From: Microbacterium sp. MYb62
GTDB lineage: Bacteria; Actinomycetota; Actinomycetes; Actinomycetales; Microbacteriaceae
Length of the DNA stretch: 39,703 nt
Reading direction: 5' to 3'
Assembly (NCBI RefSeq): GCF_002979475.1
Contig: NZ_PCOY01000028.1
Location: 1-39,703 of the forward strand
Shown here: piece after piece, positions 16,185 through 24,516 of the stretch
How the letters are laid out: the number at the start of each line of letters is the position of its first letter
Position numbering within the stretch: the stretch's first letter is position 1
Translations under genes and position numbers: made by a program
Notes under the pieces: generated by a model
What the model was told of the DNA's origin: nothing
The model's database searches: none
Seen by the model: only the letters and a program-made list of their open reading frames with translations

Positions 16185-17825
16185 GAGGGCGTGCTGCGGG
16201 ATGTGCACCAGCTGCACTCCCCCGTCGGTGATCGCGGCGCGGATGCTCGACACGATGTCGTCGCGTCTCTCCACCCGCCGACCGGTCGCGCCGAAGGCTG
16301 TGGCGAGGGCGGCCCAGTCGGGCTGCACCAGGTCGACGCCGATCGGGACCATGCCGCGGTCGACCTCGTTCTGGCGGATCTCGGCGTAGCCGCCGTTGTC
16401 GACGCACACGACCGTGACGTCGAGGCGCTGCTCGACCGCGGTCACCAGCTCGTTCACGCAGAACATCAGGGCGCCATCGCCGATCACGGTGACGACCGGG
16501 TGCTCGGTCTGCGCGACCCGCGCACCGATCGCGGCAGGAAGGCCGTAGCCGAGCGTCGCGTAGGTCGGGGTGTAGAGCAGGGAGTGCGGATGCGCCGACT
16601 GCAGCACGCTGCCGAGCGCCATGTACACGATCTGGGACGAGTCGCCCGCGACGATCGCATCCTCGGGCAGGGCGTCGGCGATGATCTCGGCCAGGGCCAC
16701 CGTCTCGGGCGCGGTCTCGCGCATCTCGGCGGCGATCGCGGTGCGTGCGTCGGTCAGGTCGCGCGCCGGGCGGACGCCGGCGGGGAGGGCCGTCAGCAGC
16801 GCCTCCAGAACAGCCGCCGCGTCACCCGTGATCCCGACCGTCGCTGCGAGGTTCTTGTCACGCTGTGCCGGCGAGATGTCGACGCGGATCACGCTTCCGC
16901 GCGCTTCCAGTCGCGGTGCCCAGAGCTCGGCCTCACCGAGCTTCGAGCCGACCACGAGCAGCACGTCGGCATCCTCCGCGACCGCTCGGGCCGCGGCGAG
17001 ACGCAGGTTCGAACCGAGCGAGAGCGGATGCCGTTCGTCGACGACACCCTTGCCGTTGAGCGTCGTCAGCACCGGGGCACCGAGACGCTCGGCGAGGGTC
17101 GTGACCTCGTGCGCGGCATCCACGGCTCCGCCGCCCGCGACGACCACCGGATTCTTCGCGTCGGCGAGCAGACGTGCCGCCTCGGCGAGCGCCGTCTGGG
17201 CGCCCGAGACCCGCGCGGGGAGCGGGCGCGGGCGCCGCGCCTCGGCGGAGACGTCGGCCGGAGCCTCCAGCACGTCGAGCGGGATCTCGATGTGCACGGG
17301 ACGGGGACGCCCGGTGCGGAAGAGGTCGAACGCATCGTGCACGGCCTCGACCGCCTCGGCGGCGCTGGTCACCCGGCGCGACCACTCGGCGATCGCGCCG
17401 ACCATGGCCGTGGCATCCTTCGTCTCGTGCAGCGTTCCCACGTCGGCGAACTCGGCGCCGAGCGGCACTCCGGGCGACAGGACGATGAGCGGCCGCGACT
17501 CGCAGAACGCGGTGCCGATCGCACTCATGGCGTTCTGCAGGCCGGGACCCGAGGTGGTGATCACGACGCCGGGGAGGCCGGTCTGCTGCGCCCAGCCGTC
17601 GGCGCCGTAGCCGGATCCCTGCTCGTGGCGGTTCGTCACCGCACGGATGCCGAGATCGGCGAGCGGCCGGTAGAGCTCGAGATTGTGGGTGCCGGGGATT
17701 CCGAAGATCGCGGTCACACCATAGGCGCGGATCGTCTCCAACACGGCCCGGCCTGCGGTGTCGGCGAACTGCTCGGCCGGCGTGGTGTCGGCATACTGCT
17801 CGGCCGGCGTGGTGTCGGTGCTCAT
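16182..17825 (-). CDS. ThDP-dependent decarboxylase, probably 5-guanidino-2-oxopentanoate type
   Basis: 547 residues from ATG 17823-17825. Three-domain acetolactate-synthase-like fold: a PYR domain with the cofactor-activating Glu68 in NRHEQGSGYGADG, a central domain (about 190-340), and a PP domain with the metal/ThDP motif from GDG 449-451 to VDNGG. FGIPGTHNLELYR and TLHETKD resemble AruI-type enzymes that decarboxylate 2-ketoarginine. Co-transcription with a ureohydrolase supports that reading, since together they would take 2-ketoarginine towards 4-aminobutyrate and urea; an aldehyde dehydrogenase is not in the window. The N terminus has a duplicated nonapeptide (DTTPAEQ-Y/F-A). Other 2-oxoacid decarboxylase activities remain possible. 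Confidence 0.8.
   Translation of the reverse strand: MSTDTTPAEQYADTTPAEQFADTAGRAVLETIRAYGVTAIFGIPGTHNLELYRPLADLGIRAVTNRHEQGSGYGADGWAQQTGLPGVVITTSGPGLQNAMSAIGTAFCESRPLIVLSPGVPLGAEFADVGTLHETKDATAMVGAIAEWSRRVTSAAEAVEAVHDAFDLFRTGRPRPVHIEIPLDVLEAPADVSAEARRPRPLPARVSGAQTALAEAARLLADAKNPVVVAGGGAVDAAHEVTTLAERLGAPVLTTLNGKGVVDERHPLSLGSNLRLAAARAVAEDADVLLVVGSKLGEAELWAPRLEARGSVIRVDISPAQRDKNLAATVGITGDAAAVLEALLTALPAGVRPARDLTDARTAIAAEMRETAPETVALAEIIADALPEDAIVAGDSSQIVYMALGSVLQSAHPHSLLYTPTYATLGYGLPAAIGARVAQTEHPVVTVIGDGALMFCVNELVTAVEQRLDVTVVCVDNGGYAEIRQNEVDRGMVPIGVDLVQPDWAALATAFGATGRRVERRDDIVSSIRAAITDGGVQLVHIPQHAL
17760..17813 (-). repeat. 27-bp in-frame tandem duplication at the decarboxylase N terminus
   Basis: Two 27-bp units (17760-17786 and 17787-17813) differing at a few bases, encoding DTTPAEQYA and DTTPAEQFA. 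The duplicated residues precede the conserved domain and are probably disordered. Confidence 0.85.
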
Positions 17826-17835
17826 CGTGTCATCC

Positions 17836-19503
17836 TCACACCTGGTGACGGCGCGTGCCGTCGACCCAGGTCTCGCGCACAGTGATCGCCGAGATCTCCT
17901 CGGCCGGAACGGCCAGCGGGTCGCCGGAGAGTACCGCGAAGTCGGCGTACTTGCCGACCTCGAGCGAACCCAGGTCATCTTCGCGGCCGATCGACACGGC
18001 GCCCTCGATCGTGTGGGCACGGAGGGCTGCGAGCGCCGAGACGCGCAGGTCGTCGGGTCCGAGCTTGTGGCCACGGCGGGTGACGCGGGTGACCGCGGTC
18101 TGGATGGCTTCGAGCGGGATCGGCTCGGCGACCGGAGCATCCGACGAGATCGTGAACGGGACGCCGGCGCGCTCGAACTCGCCCAGCGGGTTGAAGCGCT
18201 CGCCCGGGGTGCCGATGGCCTCCTCCACCCCCTCGCCCCAGTTGAAGTAGTGCTGCGTCTGGTTGACCGGACGGATGCCGGAGGCGGCCATCCGCTCGAT
18301 CTGCTCGGGCGTCGGCAGGCCGCAGTGCTCGATGCGGTGGCGGGCGTCGGCATCCGGATGCTCGGCGAGCGCGGCCTCGATCGCCGACACGACCATCTCG
18401 ATCGCGGTGGGCGACTGGGCGTGCGTGGCGGTCTGCAGCCCCGCGGCGTGCGCCTTGCGGATGAGCCCGGCGTACTCGGCAGGCTCGTGATAGAGCTGGC
18501 CGGTGCGGCAGGGGTCGCCCACGTAGCCGTCCGGGAAGTACGCGGTCCAGCCGCCCAGCGTGCCGTCGGCGTAGAACTTGATGCCGGCGAAGCTGAGGTG
18601 CGCGTTGCCGAACTGGCCGACGAGGCCCATCTCGAGCGCCTCGTCGAGCAGGTGCGAGAGCAGGTACATCGACACGCGCAGTTCGAGGCGTCCGGCCTCG
18701 GCGAGGCGCAGGTACATATCGAACTCACGGCGTGTGACCTGGGCGTCGCCGATCGAGGTGACGCCACCGGCCAGGAACCGCTGGGTCGCGGCATCCAGCT
18801 GGCGCAGGTGCTCCTCGGGCTCGTCGGCGAGGTGGAAGTTCGGACCGTGGTGGCCGATCTTCACCCCGTGCACACCCGTGAGGATGTTGCACGCCGCATC
18901 CGACAGCTCGCCGGTCAGCTCGCCGTCCGCGTCGCGGAAGAACTCGCCGCCCTCGGGGTTCGGGGTGTCCCGGTCGACGCCGCCGGCCGCGAGGGTGTGC
19001 GAGTTCACGACGCCGCCGTGACCGGAGGCGTTCATGAGGTACACCTCGCGGTCGGCCGACACCCCGTCGAGCTCGAAGCGGGTGGGGTGCCGCTTCTCGG
19101 CGAGGTTGCGCTGCTCGTAGCCGTAGCCGCGCACCGGACGCCCCGCGGGGAGGTCGGCGGCCGCGGCCTTCAGGAGCGCCACGATCTCGGGGATGCTGCC
19201 GGCCTTCTCGGGCCCGCAGTCGACCCAGCTCATCATCTGCCCGAACATGAGCGGATGCGCGTGGGCGTCGACGAAGCCGGGGACGACGACCGCGTCTCCG
19301 AGGTCGATGCGCTCCGGAGTGAGACCTGCCCGCTCGGCCGCCGCCTCGCACTCGGCTGCGGTGCCGATCGCGAGGATCCGCCCGCGGTCGGTCAGCATCG
19401 CCGTGGCCGTGGTGGCCGTGGCATCCGCCGTGTGGATCGCGTGCGCGGTCAGCAGGACGGGTGCCGTCTGAGCCGAGCGGTCGAAGGGGGTGAGCTTTCT
19501 CAT
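17836..19503 (-). CDS. YtcJ-like metal-dependent amidohydrolase
   Basis: 555 residues. The N-terminal beta-sandwich region is followed by the metal motif HAH (His81, His83 in GFVDAHAHP), a TIM-barrel with ADGTLGGWTAYF, THAQ, HRIEHCG and SSDAPV (metal Asp), and a C-terminal beta part (VGKYADFAVLSGDP). This matches the amidohydrolase_3/YtcJ family, which hydrolyses amides or formamides; the substrate is unknown. In this operon it may release an amine or guanidine from an imported derivative (inference). ATG 19501-19503 overlaps the stop of a 23-codon mini-ORF made by the tandem duplication just upstream. The next gene starts 10 bases after its stop. Confidence 0.87.
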   Translation of the reverse strand: MRKLTPFDRSAQTAPVLLTAHAIHTADATATTATAMLTDRGRILAIGTAAECEAAAERAGLTPERIDLGDAVVVPGFVDAHAHPLMFGQMMSWVDCGPEKAGSIPEIVALLKAAAADLPAGRPVRGYGYEQRNLAEKRHPTRFELDGVSADREVYLMNASGHGGVVNSHTLAAGGVDRDTPNPEGGEFFRDADGELTGELSDAACNILTGVHGVKIGHHGPNFHLADEPEEHLRQLDAATQRFLAGGVTSIGDAQVTRREFDMYLRLAEAGRLELRVSMYLLSHLLDEALEMGLVGQFGNAHLSFAGIKFYADGTLGGWTAYFPDGYVGDPCRTGQLYHEPAEYAGLIRKAHAAGLQTATHAQSPTAIEMVVSAIEAALAEHPDADARHRIEHCGLPTPEQIERMAASGIRPVNQTQHYFNWGEGVEEAIGTPGERFNPLGEFERAGVPFTISSDAPVAEPIPLEAIQTAVTRVTRRGHKLGPDDLRVSALAALRAHTIEGAVSIGREDDLGSLEVGKYADFAVLSGDPLAVPAEEISAITVRETWVDGTRRHQV

Positions 19504-19571
19504 GGCAACCTGTTCGCAGTCGTGTCGGTGCGGGCGGTGAAGGACGCGGTGACGGGACGGTCGCCGATCAT
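19500..19571 (-). CDS. 23-codon mini-ORF bridging transporter and amidohydrolase
   Basis: ATG 19569-19571 overlaps the transporter stop (ATGA), and TGA 19500-19502 overlaps the amidohydrolase ATG. It encodes MIGDRPVTASFTARTDTTAN plus RLP, nearly the last 18 residues of the transporter repeated. It exists because of a 68-bp tandem duplication and may pass ribosomes from one gene to the next. Expression as a peptide is not shown. Confidence 0.4.
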   Translation of the reverse strand: MIGDRPVTASFTARTDTTANRLP

Positions 19572-19625
19572 GGCAACCTGTTCGCGGTCGTGTCGGTGCG
19601 GGCGGTGAACGAGGCGGTGACGGGG
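19501..19625 (-). repeat. 68-bp-period duplication of the transporter 3' end
   Basis: About 57 bases at 19569-19625 (end of the transporter gene, including ATGA) recur at 19501-19557 with only a few differences. In the presumed ancestor the transporter TGA overlapped the amidohydrolase ATG directly; duplication pushed the genes apart while keeping an overlap at each joint. Confidence 0.9.
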
Positions 19626-20905
19626 GCCTCGTCGGAGTGCTGCGGCGCGAGGCGGGTGCAGATGCCGGCGATCACCGCCATGCCGATGAACATCGCGATG
19701 ACCGACCAGATGCTGCCGGTCCAGGCGATGAGCTGCGTCGCGAACCAGGGCGAGAAGCCGGCCCAGACCGCCGCACCCACGCCGTACGACAGCGCGATCG
19801 AGGTGTAGCGGGCCTGCGGACGGAACATCTGCGAGAGCAGCGCGGCGATCGGTGCATAGGTCGCGCTCATCGCGATGCGCACCAGCGAGGCGAACAGGAA
19901 GATGAGCGGCTCGATGCGTCCGGGAAGGATCAGCAGGAACGGCACGAACGTGAGCACCGAGGTGATCAGACCGATGTACATGACGTTCTTGCGTCCCCAC
20001 TTGTCGCCCAGCCAGGCGACCGGGAGGGTCACGACGAACTCCACGAAGGAGGCGATCGTCATGGCGTCGAGGATGACCTGCTCGCTGATCGCGACCGTGT
20101 CGCCGGTGGCATACGCCGTGGCGAAGGTGGTGGCCAGGTAGTAGCCGCCGGTCGAGATCGGCAGGATGCCGATACCGAGCAGGATCGGACGCCAGTTGGT
20201 GCGCAGCGCGAAGGCCAGCGGCATCGACTGCTTGCGGCCCTCGACCTTCGCCTCGAAGACGGGAGTCTCCTCGACGCGGTAACGCACCCAGAAGCCGACG
20301 CCGACCAGCACGATCGACAGCAGGAACGGGATGCGCCATCCGCCGTTCATGATGAAGTCGTCGCCCATGCGGGTCATGATCGCGAAGATGCCGGAGGCCA
20401 GGAGCGCACCGGCCGGGTTGCCGAGCTGCGTGAAGCCGCCGTAGAAGGTCTTGGACTTCTCGGGGGCGTGCTCGACGCTCATGAGCACCGCGCCACCCCA
20501 CTCGCCGCCGACTGCGAGACCCTGCACCGCACGGAGCAGGATCAGGAGGATCGGAGCGAGGATGCCGATGTTCTCGTAGGTCGGCAGGCAGCCCACGAGC
20601 ACAGTGGCCGCGCCCATCATCAGCAGCGTGATGACGAGCGACACCCGGCGGCCGAGCTTGTCGCCGATGTGGCCGAAGATGATGCCGCCGAGGGGGCGGA
20701 CGAGGAACGCGACCGCGAAGGTCGCGAAGGCCGCGGCGGTCTCGGCGAGGCGGTCGCCGCTCGGGAAGAACAGCGGACCGAAGACGAGCGCCGCGGCGGT
20801 CGCGTAGACGTAGAAGTCGTACCACTCGATGGTGGTGCCGACGAAGGCGGCGATGCCGGCGCGTCGCGCCCGGCTGTGGGTGCCGCGGGTGGGGGTGGTG
20901 GTCAT
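19568..20905 (-). CDS. MHS-family MFS transporter (metabolite:H+ symporter)
   Basis: 445 residues with about 12 membrane helices. FVGTTIEWYDFYVYATAAAL near the N terminus, the loop motif GHIGDKLGRR, and GLAVGGEWGGAVL are signatures of the metabolite:H+ symporter branch (ProP, ShiA, KgtP). These import small organic acids, betaines or amino acids. First gene of the catabolic operon, so it probably imports the substrate. AAAGGAG precedes ATG 20903-20905. The C-terminal 18 residues are the source of the tandem duplication downstream. Confidence 0.9.
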   Translation of the reverse strand: MTTTPTRGTHSRARRAGIAAFVGTTIEWYDFYVYATAAALVFGPLFFPSGDRLAETAAAFATFAVAFLVRPLGGIIFGHIGDKLGRRVSLVITLLMMGAATVLVGCLPTYENIGILAPILLILLRAVQGLAVGGEWGGAVLMSVEHAPEKSKTFYGGFTQLGNPAGALLASGIFAIMTRMGDDFIMNGGWRIPFLLSIVLVGVGFWVRYRVEETPVFEAKVEGRKQSMPLAFALRTNWRPILLGIGILPISTGGYYLATTFATAYATGDTVAISEQVILDAMTIASFVEFVVTLPVAWLGDKWGRKNVMYIGLITSVLTFVPFLLILPGRIEPLIFLFASLVRIAMSATYAPIAALLSQMFRPQARYTSIALSYGVGAAVWAGFSPWFATQLIAWTGSIWSVIAMFIGMAVIAGICTRLAPQHSDEAPVTASFTARTDTTANRLP

Positions 20906-21082
20906 GAGGGTGCCCGCTCCTTTGCGGAAGATGTCGGATAGCGAAGGATGCTACGGACGTGTGAGCCCGCCAGCAAGGGCAGAACTCCAGTGAGATTGGT
21001 GATTCACCGGACATTCGATCAAGAATGCGTGCAATGCGCGCCTTCCCGATGGTCAAAACCCCTCCTACACTGGACTTACGTA

Positions 21083-21103
21083 CCGCGAACGGTGCGTTCG
21101 CGG
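21083..21103. promoter_or_regulatory. Inverted repeat ahead of the Lrp/AsnC gene
   Basis: CCGCGAAC-GGTGC-GTTCGCGG, perfect 8-bp arms with a 5-base centre, 12 bases downstream of a possible -10 TACACT (21066-21071). It could be an autoregulatory operator or a leader hairpin. Confidence 0.5.
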
Positions 21104-21127
21104 GAAACTGACGAAATGGGCGGAAGC

Positions 21128-22024
21128 ATGGATTTCGACGCCGAACTCATCCGCGCGCTGCAGGAAGACGGTCGCGCCAGCATCCTCTCCCTCGCCGAGC
21201 GGCTGGGACAGTCGCGCGCAGCCGTCGCGGCCCGCCTTCGGACGATGCTCGCCGACCGCACGGTGCGGGTGGTGGCAGCCGTCGACCCCGTCTTCCTCGG
21301 CCAGCACGTGCTCGCCCACGTGTCGATCCGCACCGACGGCTCGGTCGAGCTCGTGGCCGAGCACCTGCGCGACATGAGCGAGACCGTGCTCGTGTCGGCG
21401 GTGGGCGGGGCGCACGACGTGGTCACCGAGGTGCGCGTGGGGTCGATGTCGGAGCTGCACGACCTGCTCGCTCTGATCCGCGCGATCGACGGCGTGCTCG
21501 ACATCAGCACGATCATCTACTCGACCGTGATCAAGGGCTTCTTCGTCTCGGAATACCACGGCGGCGTCACACTGGACGCGATCGACGAGGCCCTGATCGA
21601 ACAGCTGCAGGCCGACGGACGCAAGAGCTTCCGTGCGCTGGGCGAGGAGGTGCGCCTCTCCCCCTCGGCCGTCGCGACGAGGGTGCAGCGACTGATCGAC
21701 GCGGGCGTCATCAAGATCAGCGCCGTCGAGGCCCGTGGTCTCGCACACCGGCAGCTCTCGATGGGAGTGGGCATGACGCTCGGCGACGACGACGAGGCCG
21801 TGATCGACGAGCTGCGACGCGGACGCGGGGTGGACTTCGCCGCCCGAACCCTCGGCCGGTTCGACGCGGTGGCCACGTTGGTCGAGCCCTCCGCCGGCGC
21901 GCTGTACGCCAGCCTCGAGCGCCTGCGAGCGCTGCCGGGTGTCACGCGCATCGAGGCCTGGCTGCACCTCGCCGTACTGAAGGAGGACTACGCCCGCACG
22001 CTGCGGCCGCTGCGCACGGACTGA
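21128..22024 (+). CDS. Double-module Lrp/AsnC-family regulator
   Basis: 298 residues from ATG 21128, preceded by GGCGGAAG; ATG 21116 in the same frame would add four residues. Two Lrp/AsnC units stand in tandem: winged helix 1 (DFDAELIRALQEDGRASILS, about 1-50) with ligand-binding domain 1 (to about 140), then winged helix 2 (DAIDEALIEQLQADGRKSFR, from about 150) with domain 2 ending near residue 290. Most Lrp proteins have one unit and dimerise; here one chain may imitate a dimer. It is divergent from the transporter-amidohydrolase-decarboxylase-ureohydrolase operon and is its likely regulator, sensing an amino acid or guanidino compound. Confidence 0.88.
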   Translation: MDFDAELIRALQEDGRASILSLAERLGQSRAAVAARLRTMLADRTVRVVAAVDPVFLGQHVLAHVSIRTDGSVELVAEHLRDMSETVLVSAVGGAHDVVTEVRVGSMSELHDLLALIRAIDGVLDISTIIYSTVIKGFFVSEYHGGVTLDAIDEALIEQLQADGRKSFRALGEEVRLSPSAVATRVQRLIDAGVIKISAVEARGLAHRQLSMGVGMTLGDDDEAVIDELRRGRGVDFAARTLGRFDAVATLVEPSAGALYASLERLRALPGVTRIEAWLHLAVLKEDYARTLRPLRTD

Positions 22025-22030
22025 GTCGCG

Positions 22031-22062
22031 CGAGTGGCGGGGTATACGAGTGGCGGGGTATA
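22031..22062. repeat. 16-bp direct repeat downstream of the Lrp gene
   Basis: CGAGTGGCGGGGTATA occurs twice in tandem (22031-22046, 22047-22062), 6 bases after the stop. Each copy ends in TATA, so it may also duplicate a -10-like element for the next gene. Confidence 0.8.
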
Positions 22063-22115
22063 TCCGTGCGGCGCGCCGTCACCGGGCGTTCACCGGGCAC
22101 CGCCAGACTTCCAGC

Positions 22116-23522
22116 ATGAGCGAACCCGAACCTCGCCAGGGCGTTCCCGAGCCCGTGGCGACCGCGAACAGCGGCGCCGTGGCCGTCGTCGGCCTGGATC
22201 TGCGCGGCGAGACGCCCGCACCGAAGAAGCAGGTCTACTCCTGGGCGCTGTGGGACTGGGCGACGCAGCCCTTCAACACCGTCATCCTGACGTTCATCTT
22301 CACGGCGCTGTATCTGACGACCGACGCGTTCCTCCCCGCAGAACTCGCGGCCCTCGACCCGAAGAGCCAGGCGCACGAGGCGGCCATCGCCGATCTCACC
22401 TCCGGCCTGGGACTCGGCTCCACCATCGCGGCCTTCGCGATCCTCCTCCTGGCGCCGGTCCTCGGCCAGCGGGCGGATGCCGCCGGTCGGCAGAAGCTCT
22501 GGCTCGGCATCGGCACGGGCGCCCTCATCCTGTGCATGTTCGGTCTCTGGTTCGTCGAGCCCACGCCCACGCTCTTCTGGCTCGGCGTCGCGCTGATCTC
22601 GGCCGGCTCCGTGTTCGGCGAGATCGCGGCGGTGAACTCGAACGCGATGCTCATCGGGATCGCGAACCCCAAGACGGTGGGTCGCATCTCGGGGCTCGGC
22701 TGGGGCTTCGGCTACCTCGGCGGCATCATCGCCCTGGTCATCGTGATCGTCTTCTACATGATGGACTGGTTCGGGCTTCCCTCCGACGGCGGCCTGCCCT
22801 TCCGCATCATCGCGGTCGGCTGCGCGATCTGGGCGATCGTGTTCAGCATCCCGATCTTCCTGAACGTGCCGGAACCCTCGCTCGGCCGCCCGGAGCGCAA
22901 GGTCGGTTTCTTCGCGTCCTACCGTCTGCTGGTCAAGGACGTCGTCGGCCTCTACCGCTCCCCCGAGACGCGGCCGACGTTCTGGTTCCTGCTCGCGAGT
23001 GCGGTGTTCCGCGACGGCCTCGGCGGTGTCTTCGCGTTCGGCGCCGTGATCGGCTCGACCGTGTTCCACTTCGAGTTCCTCGACATCGTGATCTTCGGCA
23101 TCGCCGCGAACCTCATCGCCGGCGTCTCCACGATCATCGCCGGACGCTTCGACGACCGGTTCGGCCCGAAGCGGATCATCCTGCTGTCGCTCGGCTCGAT
23201 GGTGGTCGCCGGCCTCGGCGTGTTCTTCCTTCGCGACGGCGGCACCGTCGTCTTCTGGATCGGCGGCCTCATCCTCTGCGCATTCGTCGGACCCGCGCAG
23301 GCCTCCGCTCGCTCCTTCCTCGCCAGGGTCACACCGGCCGGACGCGAGGGCGAGATCTTCGGCCTGTACGCCACGACCGGTCGGGCCGCGAGCTGGATGG
23401 CCTCCGGCGCCTGGACGCTCCTGATCGTGCTGACGGCTCAGACGGCGTTCGGCATCCTGGGCATCGTGATCGTCCTGATCGCGGGCTTCCTGCTGCTGCT
23501 TCCGGTGAAGGCGCCGCGTTGA
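22116..23522 (+). CDS. UMF1/Atg22-like MFS transporter
   Basis: 468 residues from ATG 22116. After a 38-residue cytosolic head comes YSWALWDWATQPFNTVILTF, the hallmark of the UMF1/ATG22-like branch of the major facilitator family, then about 12 hydrophobic helices. A central cytosolic loop (SLGRPERKVGFFASYRLLVK) separates the halves. The yeast relative exports amino acids from the vacuole; the bacterial substrate is unknown. 35 bases separate it from the CDF gene on the same strand. Confidence 0.87.
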   Translation: MSEPEPRQGVPEPVATANSGAVAVVGLDLRGETPAPKKQVYSWALWDWATQPFNTVILTFIFTALYLTTDAFLPAELAALDPKSQAHEAAIADLTSGLGLGSTIAAFAILLLAPVLGQRADAAGRQKLWLGIGTGALILCMFGLWFVEPTPTLFWLGVALISAGSVFGEIAAVNSNAMLIGIANPKTVGRISGLGWGFGYLGGIIALVIVIVFYMMDWFGLPSDGGLPFRIIAVGCAIWAIVFSIPIFLNVPEPSLGRPERKVGFFASYRLLVKDVVGLYRSPETRPTFWFLLASAVFRDGLGGVFAFGAVIGSTVFHFEFLDIVIFGIAANLIAGVSTIIAGRFDDRFGPKRIILLSLGSMVVAGLGVFFLRDGGTVVFWIGGLILCAFVGPAQASARSFLARVTPAGREGEIFGLYATTGRAASWMASGAWTLLIVLTAQTAFGILGIVIVLIAGFLLLLPVKAPR

Positions 23523-23545
23523 ACTCCTGACCCGCGCGGGCGGAG

Positions 23546-23551
23546 TAGCCT
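23546..23551 (+). promoter_or_regulatory. Leaderless-type -10 hexamer (TAGCCT)
   Basis: TAGCCT, 6 bases, then GTG 23558. No ribosome site precedes the GTG, which supports leaderless transcription. Confidence 0.5.
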
Positions 23552-23557
23552 GACCGC

Positions 23558-24475
23558 GTGACCGTGATCCTCGCCTTCCTCGCCAACGTCCTCGTCGCGG
23601 TGGCGAAGACCGCCGCCGCGATCATCACCTCGTCGGCGTCGATGGTCGCCGAGGCGGCGCACTCGTGGGCGGATGCCGGCAACGAGGTGTTCCTCCTCAT
23701 CGCCGACCGACGCGGGGCGAAGGCGAAGGATGCCCGGCATCCCCTCGGCTACGGACGCAATGCGTTCGTGTGGTCGCTGATCGCCGCGTTCGGGATCTTC
23801 ACGGCCGGCTCGATCGTGTCGATCATGCACGGCATCCAACAGCTCTCCGACACGGGCCCTGTCGAGAGCCCGATGGTGGCCTACGTCGTACTGGGCGTCT
23901 CGTTCGTGCTCGAGGGCCTGTCGTTCACGCAGGCGATGGTGAAGTCCCGTCGCCTCGCGAAGGAGCGCGGGTCGTCGACCTGGGACTTCGTGCTGGAGAC
24001 GAGCGACACCACGCTCCGGGCGGTCTTCTTCGAAGACTCCGCCGCGCTGATCGGCCTGGTGCTGGCGGGAGGCGCGATCCTCCTGCACCAGATCACCGGA
24101 GTCGCCGCCTGGGACGCCATCGGGTCGATCCTCGTCGGCGTGCTGCTCGGCGTGGTCGCGGTCATCCTGATCCGACGGAACATCGCGTTCCTCGTCGGGG
24201 CATCGGCCGCTCCTGACCTCCGCGCCCGCGTGGGGACCGCCCTGCTCGGGCTGGACCAGATCGAACGCGTGACCTACCTGCACATCGAGTACGTCGGCCC
24301 GAACCGACTGTTCATCGTCGCGGAGGTCGACCTGGCCGGCGACGCGCGCGAGCACGACGCCGCCCGTCGCCTGCGCGAGGTCGAGCGGCGGATCGAGGCG
24401 CACGACGCGGTCGAGACGGTCGTGCTGTCGCTCTCCGTCGACGACGAACCCTCGGTGGAGTTCGCGTCGGCCTGA
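23558..24475 (+). CDS. Cation diffusion facilitator (CDF) transporter
   Basis: 305 residues, GTG start. Helices at about 3-25, 78-98, 108-125, 155-175 and 182-200. The metal site motif HSWADAGNE (helix II) has its partner in FEDSAALIGLV (helix V), matching CDF family intramembrane metal ligands (Asp/Glu/His). A C-terminal cytosolic ferredoxin-like domain (about 205-300) has no His-rich loop. It should export Zn2+, Fe2+, Mn2+ or a similar ion by proton exchange. It appears to lack the usual first helix seen in longer relatives, or starts late; no upstream in-frame start is better supported. Confidence 0.87.
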   Translation: MTVILAFLANVLVAVAKTAAAIITSSASMVAEAAHSWADAGNEVFLLIADRRGAKAKDARHPLGYGRNAFVWSLIAAFGIFTAGSIVSIMHGIQQLSDTGPVESPMVAYVVLGVSFVLEGLSFTQAMVKSRRLAKERGSSTWDFVLETSDTTLRAVFFEDSAALIGLVLAGGAILLHQITGVAAWDAIGSILVGVLLGVVAVILIRRNIAFLVGASAAPDLRARVGTALLGLDQIERVTYLHIEYVGPNRLFIVAEVDLAGDAREHDAARRLREVERRIEAHDAVETVVLSLSVDDEPSVEFASA

Positions 24476-24516
24476 AGCGCCCGGCGCGGTGTGGCGCATG
24501 TGGGAGGATGACGGCT

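Noticed and set aside
17826..18794. N-terminal extension of the ThDP enzyme
   Set aside because: The frame stays open through the amidohydrolase gene, but that part has no domain and the family start is at 17825.
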